Part shown: positions 59,401 to 64,000 of the stretch, piece after piece
How the letters are laid out: every line of letters begins with the position of its first letter
Numbering within the stretch: position 1 is the stretch's first letter
From: Zhengitettix transpicula
Lineage: Eukaryota > Arthropoda > Insecta > Orthoptera > Tetrigidae
Reading direction: 5' to 3'
DNA: 64,000 nucleotides
Assembly (NCBI GenBank): GCA_037074705.1
Contig: CM073595.1
Span: 26,255,501-26,319,500 of the forward strand
Notes under the pieces: model-generated
Databases searched by the model: none
What the model saw: the letters and a program-made list of their open reading frames with translations, nothing else
What the model was told of the DNA's origin: nothing
Made by a program: the position numbers and the translations under genes

Positions 59401-62015
59401 ATTGAGATTAATCGGGTATTCCATTGTCTTGGAGTAGAAGAAAATTGAGAAAGAAAAAGGAAAATAAAAGGAATGAAAAGCCAAGACAGAAGAAAAAACA
59501 GAAAAAAGAAGATGTAGATATATACTGCAAGCGAAGAAACAAATGAAACAGAGACAGTGTGAAAGAAACAAGTTAGGTTACGGTAAACTCCAACGTTTCG
59601 AACAGCACAGGAAAAACTCTGTTCGTCATCAGGGAGAGAACAACACAGACGGTGAACGGTTTTGTTTCTCTGTGACTTTTTAACATGTTTATAATAAAAT
59701 ATTACAACAGAAAATCAGGCGTAGTCATGAAACACCTCGGATTCATCAGAATTGAAATCTAATAGCTTCTAGAGAAATCTGTGAGTTTTTAAACACTATA
59801 ATTAAGTACATTGTAATACTAATTAGAGGCCAGTAATTATTTAAATAAGTGGTTTGTTAGTGGTATATTCTTAAAAGACAACAATGACGGCGAGCTTTGT
59901 CGCGGGCTACGCGCATTTGCTGGAACGGCAGTCTGTCTAAAATCGTAGGAGGCAGAAGAAGTCAAAATTTCGAGAGAGGCGAACAGCGTGGCCCAAGTTT
60001 AAAAATTCAACTGAGAGAGTTATAAGTTTTAAAATCCAAGTATAAAGTCTGGACGGAGAGATACATTATAAAAACCGCAAAGCAGAATCAAATATTTAGC
60101 TCCACATCCAGATTTCTACGCTTACCGAAATCAACATTTTCCACATAAAACGTTGAGTTTTATGTCTGGCTAATGACCCGGAGGTGAAGCAGATCCAGTT
60201 CCCGGAGGAAAATCCAATAACTACGACTGTGTGACAATTAAGTGTAGAATCTGTGATTCATGGCCTTTTTAATGTAAAAAACAGTGTACCCGAGCCCCGA
60301 AAACTAAGTCTGGTACCAGCAGGACATTTGTAAGTAGAAACTAAATTAATTAAGTTTGTAAACTATAGTTAAAGGTATTCGTCAGATTTCGTTCGTCTCA
60401 TTTTTGGTTTTGGATTGTTAATTACTTAATTTATAAATTCTTTGATTGTTCTTACTTATCAAGCCCAAGTAAACGACCCTGAGAGAAGTGCTATCGAATT
60501 GATAAACTTTGAGAGTTAAATGTATTTAACAATCGAGCAAATGTAAATTTATATTCAATAGAGTAAATTGTCTTATAAAGGTTTTGTTTTATTTAGAAGG
60601 CCCAACAAATTATAAATAAAATATTTGTTTAATCATTATAATTTCGGGCAAATTAATTGTAACACTAAATAATCTTTTGTTAAATAACTTAACTAATTAG
60701 ATCGCATTTTAATCATTACATTTTTGGCGACTCAACGTGGGGAAAATTAAATCAATTTTCTATTAACCATTACAACATATTCGTATAATATTAATATATA
60801 AATTATAATATGTTATTTTTAAATATATATTGGTGACCGAAATTGTATAATAACGTGAATAAGTGGAGTAAAATTTTCCTTAATGAACTTTCGAGACGCA
60901 CGAAATAAACATACCTTGAATTTGGATAATGCTAAATAATTGACCTGAAATGAAGGTAACTCAAGCTTTCATGTCGTGTGTAAGATTATTAATTTTCCTC
61001 GGATATGGTTGTACCTGGAATAAATATTGTGAAAACTGAGTTCATCTCCTGAATTACGTTGCACGCAGTTACGGAAGGGATGACAAACGTAAGTTTTCAG
61101 TTAGTTAAATTTACAAGAGAGTTAGATCGACGGAAAGACGAGATTAGGTGGACCATTGTCGTCGCTTGGGAGACAGAAACATATTGCCCGACTCCAGATA
61201 ATTCCAGGAATTACCGGTAAGCATTTCAGGAAAACGTAAACACTTTCACAGGATTGATGACAACAGAATTTCAACCCACAATCCCCTATGAAAAAGTTTT
61301 CTCAAACATATAATCTGAGATGTAGAAATTTAATTTAAATTGTAAATGCTATTTTTCTATAATAACTTTAATTTTATATTGTAATTAAATGGATTTACTC
61401 AAATTTAATTTAGTTTAATTAACGTTTAAACATAACGAGTATCTAAATTTTATACTCTCATTAAGCGTTACAACAATTATATTGTAGTAAGAACTGTGGA
61501 AAGCTGGAGTATTGAAAATTTAAATTAAGAAAATTAGAGTAGTAAATTGTGTCGAGATAAGCCGTTACATTCCACAGTTCATCTTGAATTTCAACCAAGT
61601 ACGTGTTCTGTTCCTACATTTTCATCTGCAAGCACACTTCATAAATTGTTTTTCACAATGAATGTGACAATCTTGTTTAAATTTTTATATTAGAACACTT
61701 CACGTCGTAAATTTGGATAGAGTTCGATACCTGTGTTCCCATATCGTTGCATTTAACCTCCTTAATTGTAGCGTGAACAAACCTTGTAAGCAGAAAATTC
61801 CCGATGCGTAAAATACGGACAATATTGGATTGTGGAACATTTGTTCTCCTGGTTCCTGTGTTTCCTCCTTCCGTATGCGGTATACGAGGGTCATGAAGAA
61901 GGAAAGCACCAAAAAGCAGAGGACGACTGCAATCCACAATTCGCCTGAAAAGGGTTCCACGTAGGTAGACCATTTCAGATCGCCCGTAACCCGCAATCCT
62001 ACGAACATCGAAATC
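39372..62015 (-). CDS. Divergent ionotropic receptor (IR), C-terminal half
   Basis: IRs are iGluR-related ligand-gated cation channels used in insect chemosensation and thermo- or hygrosensation. Four minus-strand exons join in phase: 62015-61783, 53704-53487, 50628-50372, 39699-39372, giving about 344 residues. In order they encode the end of S1, M1 ('LWIAVVLCFLVLSFFM'), the pore loop ending 'FCLQG', M2 ('LVLTSYWLAMVLLGAYSAFL'), the S2 lobe, M3 ('VVTVFALLLTGMIASVFLLA') and an acidic tail ending in TAA. 'AYSAFLIAALTV' replaces the iGluR 'SYTANLAAF' gate motif, as in divergent IRs. The signal peptide and first S1 half lie right of the window. Subfamily and ligand cannot be told. The reading frame is intact over more than 22 kb of introns rich in transposons. 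Confidence 0.88.
40173..40194. repeat. (AT)n flanking LTR d
   Basis: This is a short AT run directly before the TGTAAT start of LTR d. It and the run at 41449 may be the two halves of one target microsatellite. Confidence 0.8.
40195..41448 (+). mobile_element. LTR of a second family (copy d), (AT)n-flanked
   Basis: It begins TGTAATGCCTTGAAGG, ends ACCCGTATATATTACA and is bracketed by (AT)n. It has LTR features: a TATATAAG box at 40656-40663, the 'GTTATCAAACCCAG..AGACCCATGAGAG' motif shared with the other family, and a downstream AATAAA. The start region carries a 115-bp tandem duplication (copies at 40214 and 40329). Otherwise it differs from copies a, b, c, e, f and g. No PBS follows. Confidence 0.65.
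41449..41486. repeat. (AT)n between two LTR units
   Basis: This is a 38-bp AT run between the end of LTR d and the start of LTR unit e. Both elements abut it exactly. Confidence 0.9.
41487..42503 (+). mobile_element. LTR unit e (LTR, degenerate PBS, stub)
   Basis: The LTR runs from TGTAATGCCAATTAATTAGG to ATTTCA at 42425-42430. A primer-binding-site remnant follows at 42434-42450 (TGACGCTTAACGTGAGG), which differs from the canonical site only by transitions. A 53-bp stub ending in ATTACA leads to ATATAT. It carries 'TATCAAACCCAGTGATGGCC' and an AATAAA 90 bp on. No coding sequence is present. Confidence 0.75.
42722..43605 (-). pseudogene. Penelope-like element remnant: RT end plus GIY-YIG
   Basis: On the minus strand the translation shows 'NPMGISLATFF', 'FPRYVGAILCII', 'KFTFKIEQDQSINFLDIIVS' and 'NWYQKPYSGRVLNH', the order of motifs in Penelope-type reverse transcriptase. 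The catalytic YVDD is replaced by YVGA. Further on come 'VVYKINYTNCTV', 'NKRVNEHRKNF' and 'HNHMFDWEEF', matching the C-terminal GIY-YIG endonuclease with its IGQT segment missing. Several stops and frame changes show that it is dead. It lies in an IR intron, in the same orientation as the receptor. Confidence 0.75.
43628..44155 (+). pseudogene. LINE ORF2 C-terminus with RNase H domain
   Basis: The translation has 'VWIPAHEGIHGNNIAD', the catalytic C-terminal part of a LINE RNase H domain, followed after a linker by a zinc-finger-like 'ELC..HIISECSKYDQDR' and an end at TAA (44153). A TGA at about 43976 falls where the first Cys of that finger is expected. This fits I- or Jockey-superfamily elements that carry RNase H. 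The copy is 5'-truncated and non-functional. Confidence 0.75.
44156..44245 (+). mobile_element. LINE 3' UTR and poly(A) end
   Basis: About 80 bp follow the ORF2 stop, containing 'GACCTAGAAGTTGATGCGAC', then an A-rich run at 44234-44243. This marks the 3' end of the truncated LINE copy. Confidence 0.6.
44250..44706. repeat. Unclassified repeat preceding GC-rich element A
   Basis: It is moderately GC-rich and ends 'AAGCTGCCAAAGTCTCTTAA'. The end of 51040-51480 ('CCAAGCTCTCAAACCTTGCT') is similar, so both may belong to one family. No protein is recognised. Confidence 0.35.
44707..45413. repeat. GC-rich non-coding repeat, copy A
   Basis: It begins 'CTGGGTGCTCGGCGTTGACC' and contains diverged internal units with 'CCATGCCGAAAGGGGTTGAA' and 'CCCATGTCGAAATGGGGTTG'. 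Near the end is 'CACCCCGACAGTGTTTGTTT'. Copy B at 45995-46905 has the same order. Open frames reflect base composition only. Confidence 0.6.
45995..46905. repeat. GC-rich non-coding repeat, copy B
   Basis: It begins 'TCTGGGTGCCCGGCGTTGCC'. Internal units 'CATGCCAATAGGGGTTGAAA' and 'CCATGGTGTAAGGGGTTGAA' resemble those in copy A. It ends with 'CACCCCGACAGTGTTTGTTT' and an A/T-rich TTTATTTATTAGAAG tail, also as in A. It has more internal units than copy A. Confidence 0.6.
46906..47684. other. AT-rich IR intron
   Basis: No exon or recognisable element is seen here. Confidence 0.5.
47685..48740 (+). mobile_element. LTR unit f (LTR, degenerate PBS, stub)
   Basis: The LTR runs from TGTAATACCAATTTAACAGG to ATTACA at 48624-48629. 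A primer-binding-site remnant, TGGCGTCTTGAACGTGTGG, follows at 48644-48662, then a 78-bp stub ending in ATTACA (48735-48740) and ATATAT. 'TATCAAACTCAGTGGTGACC' and a downstream AATAAA are present. No coding sequence is present. Confidence 0.73.
48741..50371. other. IR intron, unremarkable
   Basis: It contains short frames on both strands without family resemblance. No exon, RNA gene or clear element was found. Confidence 0.45.
50372..50628 (-). CDS. IR exon, S2 lobe
   Basis: The acceptor is TTCCACAG and the donor GTAAGT. It encodes 'QSVDPLMKSIYNNLILPG', 'EEVVNRLCNSKYAYMRSQ' and 'ETIGIVFPKASPYKGLIDY'. The D-P-(x)4-IY, YAY and FPK/SPY features are typical of the second ligand-binding half. Two bases carry over. 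Confidence 0.85.
50785..50840 (+). repeat. Penelope-like end fragment
   Basis: 'GTAATCCCGAGAGAATTTCA' matches the block that follows the hammerhead-like modules at 21838 and 25229. Only this short piece remains. Confidence 0.45.
51040..51490. repeat. Unclassified GC-richer repeat in IR intron
   Basis: It is less AT-rich than its flanks, has open frames on the + strand without family resemblance, and ends in 'CCAAGCTCTCAAACCTTGCT' followed by AT-rich sequence. It may be related to 44250-44706. Confidence 0.35.
51491..53486. other. IR intron, remainder
   Basis: No exon is recognised. Two similar stretches near 53040 and 53150 both contain 'AACCAATCCATCCTCACC'- or 'ACCAATCCATCCTGACC'-like text followed by 'GAGTGGAGACG', indicating a short local tandem duplication of about 110 bp. 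Confidence 0.45.
53487..53704 (-). CDS. IR exon with M2 and start of S2
   Basis: The acceptor is GGTGCAG. The donor is GAC|GTACGT, chosen over the adjacent GTGAGT because it leaves phase 0, as the next exon requires. The exon encodes 'GLWAMPESVPVRVLVLTSYW', then 'LLGAYSAFLIAALTVSKPTL' and 'FREMLALGTYRLGMAKTSGL', the pore-M2-S2 transition of IRs. Confidence 0.87.
53762..53775 (+). repeat. Terminal inverted repeat, left copy
   Basis: GGCCCCTTTCACAC follows TAA. Its exact reverse complement is at 56007-56020, followed by ATAA. TAA next to the ends suggests PIF/Harbinger-type insertion. The pair brackets other elements, so these may be ends of different copies. Confidence 0.5.
53790..54550. other. 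IR intron, mixed GC block
   Basis: A distinctly GC-rich part at about 54240-54440 resembles an inserted repeat. I recognise no RNA gene or protein. Confidence 0.35.
54747..54878. repeat. Hairpin with 29-bp arms
   Basis: Arms 54747-54775 and 54850-54878 pair at 27 of 29 positions around a 74-base loop. The left arm begins AATACTAAATACGGCC. The loop is AT-rich and non-coding. Confidence 0.7.
55122..55350. repeat. Fold-back element with hammerhead-like module
   Basis: The left half contains 'CAGTGCTGGAGTTAATCAGT' and 'TTACATCAACAC'. The right half, reversed, contains 'CAGTGCTCCAGTTAATCAGT' and 'TTACATTAACAC'. On the minus strand at about 55194-55218 there is CTGATGA, 11 bases, then CGAAAGC, a hammerhead-like core without a convincing stem II. 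Confidence 0.55.
56007..56020 (-). repeat. Terminal inverted repeat, right copy
   Basis: GTGTGAAAGGGGCC is the exact reverse complement of 53762-53775. It lies just inside the right arm of the 54557-56107 element. Confidence 0.5.
56586..58357. mobile_element. DNA transposon with TAA target duplication (PIF/Harbinger-like)
   Basis: The left end is GGCC(G)CGGGCACG followed by TTAGAAGCGGCGAGCG; the right end is its inverse with two differences in 29 bases. TAA flanks both ends exactly (56583-56585 and 58358-58360). The ends and the 3-bp TAA duplication fit PIF/Harbinger-type insertion. At 1,772 bp with no recognisable transposase, it is non-autonomous. The fold-back at 57463-57670 is nested inside it. 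Confidence 0.72.
57463..57670. repeat. Long fold-back with hammerhead-like module
   Basis: The inner arms 57514-57542 and 57590-57618 differ at only two of 29 positions. Outward similarity continues, less perfectly, to about 75 bp per side ('AATTGAAAAA' is matched on both). Between the arms is CTGAAGAAGATG (57570-57581), with CCGAAAC starting the right arm. Confidence 0.68.
58361..59590. other. IR intron, remainder
   Basis: No exon or recognised element is seen apart from a purine-rich stretch at 59430-59570. That stretch is low-complexity and explains the open frame on its opposite strand. Confidence 0.45.
59595..59633 (-). repeat. Best-preserved hammerhead-like module
   Basis: On the minus strand CTGATGA is followed by one base, a perfect 6-bp stem GAACAG/CTGTTC (plus positions 59619-59624 and 59600-59605), then GAAACG. 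Core and stem II resemble a hammerhead ribozyme. It is the same subfamily as 38492-38525. Stems I and III are not clear. Confidence 0.55.
59812..60774 (+). mobile_element. LTR unit g (LTR, PBS, stub) with 4-bp target duplication
   Basis: The LTR runs from TGTAATACTAATTAGAGG to ATTACA at 60715-60720. The primer-binding site TGGCGACTCAACGTGGGG follows at 60725-60742, two bases off canonical. A 32-bp stub ends ATTACA at 60774. ACAT occurs immediately before the unit (59808-59811) and immediately after the stub (60775-60778), indicating that the whole unit inserted as one piece. The LTR is close to copy b. Confidence 0.78.
60779..61782. other. AT-rich IR intron
   Basis: No recognisable exon, RNA gene or element is seen. 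Confidence 0.5.
61783..62015 (-). CDS. IR exon with M1 and pore
   Basis: On the minus strand the acceptor is TTTCTAG and the donor GTTTGT. It encodes 'ISMFVGLRVTGDLKW', then 'YVEPFSGELWIAVVLCFLVL' (M1), a basic intracellular loop with 'RIRKEETQEPGEQ', and 'ILSVFYASGIFCLQ' of the pore. Two bases are needed from an upstream exon not in the window. Confidence 0.85.
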
Positions 62016-62078
62016 CTAGAAACAAATGACAGCAATTATACTGAGTATAGCAATGTTTCACTTATCTAATGTAGAAAT

Positions 62079-62403
62079 AACAGAAGAAGCTTCAATCAAA
62101 GCTCAACCATAGAGGCCCTGAAATTGAATTAAAGGATCAGAATGGAAAAATGTCGACCGGACCGGGAATCAAAACCGGGTCTCCTGCTTAGTAAAGGGGT
62201 TGCTTTATCAACTAAGCTATCCGTGACGACTCCAGGCCCCGTACGGCACTTCTCCATCCAGCCAGAGCCCGTCCAGTTCACTGGATCACAATCTTCATGG
62301 CCTAACTTTAGGACTCGATGAAGATTGATATTAAATGATCAACGGCGCAACGAGTTAATTCAGAAAGAACAGAAGAAGTTTCGATCAGAGCTCAGCCGTC
62401 TGG
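62079..62403 (-). mobile_element. tRNA-derived SINE flanked by imperfect direct repeats
   Basis: On the minus strand a tRNA-like head (about 62226-62160) has an A-box-like GATAGCTTAGTTGAT and a B-box-like CCGGTTTTGATTCCCG. The body continues with 'TCGACATTTTTCCATTCTGA'. Similar text of about 38 bp, 'CAGAAGAAG.TTC.ATCA.A', lies at 62079 and 62366. A second partial tail in the opposite orientation is at 62411-62470 ('GGTCCAGTCGATATTTTTCC'). Confidence 0.68.
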
Positions 62404-62785
62404 ACCCACGTTAGATTCCTGGTCCAGTCGATATTTTTCCATCCTGATACTTTAATTCAACTTCTATAGTATTTAAGCGATTAAAGATACATTTAAAACG
62501 AATCAGAGAAAATTTTACATAAGTAAGTAATGAATTCAATATTGAATTTTCTGTCATAAGGGATTCTGGGTCGCAATTCATGCTTTTTGAGAATTCGGCT
62601 CTTATGCACATGAAGATCATTCAAATATTAAATGCGCAAGTGAAAACAAATATTTTACCATTAAATAATATTTTAATATTTGTAATGCACAAATCGAAGT
62701 TTGGAAATGATACAAAAGAAATATATCAGTTCGCTGCCAGTCATGGTAGGGCAAACAGTATCTAGAACTCTTCCAGTGCCCGAGT

Positions 62786-63962
62786 GTGTTTACATCAGTA
62801 GCGGGGCTGCCCTGGCGGATTCCGACTAGCTATTATCGTGTAAAGGAGTGTATAAGTACATCATATCTAAGCTATATAAAGGAGATTCCACTACTCCCAG
62901 AAAGTGTAAAGAAGATGACGTCCACACAGAATATGGAAGCTAGATTGTCTTCGAAGGTGATGGGCATAAACCGGATATGCCATGCCAGAATTCTGGACGC
63001 TGTTGCAAGTTTAAATACAGATGAGTACCTTATAGGTTTAGCTAATATTATTGACCCCATCAGAATTAAGTACATCTCTAAAATAGCCAATTCCAGAATG
63101 TGCGCATTTCTAACATCTAAGGAGGATGTCAAAAACCTAATAAAAGTTCATAAATCAATAACAATAAAGGGTGAGGTGGTCAATATAACACCTTTAATGC
63201 AAAAATACTGTCGTGTAACCTTGTCAAATGTATGCCCAGTTATCCCTAACGAGATTATTGTGTTAGAACTAGAAAAGCTAAATATAATTCCAGACTCTAA
63301 AATATCGGATATTAGAATACCGAAGATTTTCTCACATTAAAAGTTTCAGAAGACAATTCTTCATTAACCCGGATAAGCTAAATTCCCTTCCGGATTCGAT
63401 AATGGTGCAATATGAAGTCACTAGCTGTAGGGTGTATCTAGGAGTAGAGAACGAGAACCGCTATCATTGTAAAAGTCCCGGCCATATCGCGATAAATTGT
63501 CCTAATAGAGATGCAATACGGACTGAAAATGACAATTATCACCAAATTAAGTGTCAGAACCCGGCGCCCGCAATTCAAATAATTAACCCTCAAAAAACGG
63601 ACATGGATAATTCACAACTAACAAACAATAAAAGAACTGCATCTACGAGCTCGACGAGCCAAGCTGAGAAGAAAGACGTCAGTAATCCTGAACGCAATAC
63701 AAGCACTAATCCACCCAAGACAGCAAAACAAAACATTCAGGATCATAAATATTATATGAAGAAGAAAACAGTGCTCCACCTTTCCCTTTGGAACAGTTAA
63801 AGACTCTTATACTAAATGCTACGGACTCAAAGAACCCAAGAACCATTATTAGAGATTACAAAATGTCCTCCATATTATTCATAAATATATGGGAATCTTT
63901 GTACCCACACATAAAAGATAAAACGGCAAATAGTAGAATAAAAAGGGCTCATAAATTTAGTT
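62786..63962 (+). pseudogene. LINE ORF1 (Gag-like), decayed
   Basis: The first frame ends near 63340 and contains 'TPLMQKYCRVTLSNVCPVIP', typical of the RRM-like region of Jockey/I-type LINE ORF1. A frameshift near 63330 leads into 'SHIKSFRRQFFINPDKL', a zinc knuckle 'HCKSPGHIAINC' and a Ser/Thr/Lys-rich tail. A second shift near 63775 continues with 'PLEQLKTLILNATDSK' to TAA at about 63962. The knuckle's first Cys is Arg (CGC). ORF2 would follow right of the window. Confidence 0.7.
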
Positions 63963-64000
63963 AAGAAACAAGAGAGTGATTCATATTCAGAAGCAGGCGC

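Noticed and set aside
62160..62226. Functional tRNA gene on the minus strand
   Set aside because: A- and B-box-like blocks exist, but the acceptor arms do not pair and the sequence continues into a SINE body.
1..64000. CRISPR arrays, operons, phage or bacterial defence genes
   Set aside because: No regularly spaced short direct repeats or prokaryotic gene structure; introns, polyadenylation signals and retroelements show a eukaryotic nuclear genome.

Overview
The window is nuclear DNA from an insect. Three conserved eukaryotic housekeeping genes and one insect-type divergent ionotropic receptor are split by GT-AG introns and embedded in a large, AT-rich, transposon-loaded background. The long introns, Penelope-like retroelements, tRNA-derived SINEs and tRNA-Lys-primed LTR elements suggest a large hemimetabolous genome such as a cockroach, termite or other polyneopteran. 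That last step is inference; the sequence does not fix the species.

Layout. (1) 1-5.56 kb, + strand: the last five coding exons of COG2 (Golgi tethering complex); earlier exons lie left of the window. (2) 5.6-12.3 kb: a transposon cluster with an inverted pair and a following copy of one LTR family, an exact tRNA-Lys primer-binding site, and a LINE tail. (3) 12.3-21.5 kb, + strand: the complete autophagy gene ATG101 (217 aa, five exons). The segment holding its 10-codon first exon is duplicated, so two candidate start exons are present. (4) 21.5-27.1 kb: a small inverted-repeat element, Penelope remnants and the presumed GALK2 upstream region. (5) 27.17-37.63 kb, + strand: complete GALK2-type GHMP sugar kinase (469 aa, eight exons), with a sharply GC-rich last exon. 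(6) 39.37-62.02 kb, - strand: the 3' four exons of a divergent ionotropic receptor, covering the end of S1, M1, pore, M2, S2, M3 and cytoplasmic tail. Its introns hold most of the mobile DNA: four LTR units, a dead Penelope RT/GIY-YIG remnant, a 5'-truncated RNase H LINE, GC-rich repeats, inverted-repeat elements and fold-backs. (7) 62.0-64.0 kb: a tRNA-derived SINE and a decayed LINE ORF1 running off the right edge.

COG2, ATG101 and GALK2 are transcribed in the same direction; the receptor converges on GALK2, with about 1.7 kb between their stop codons. They share no pathway. The most unusual observations are the duplicated ATG101 start exon, a recurring unit made of one LTR plus primer-binding site plus a short stub ending like an LTR (one copy has a 4-bp target duplication around the whole unit), and repeated hammerhead-like CTGANGA/stem/GAAAC modules in Penelope-related repeats and fold-backs. 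No bacterial-type system, CRISPR array, rRNA or functional tRNA gene is seen.
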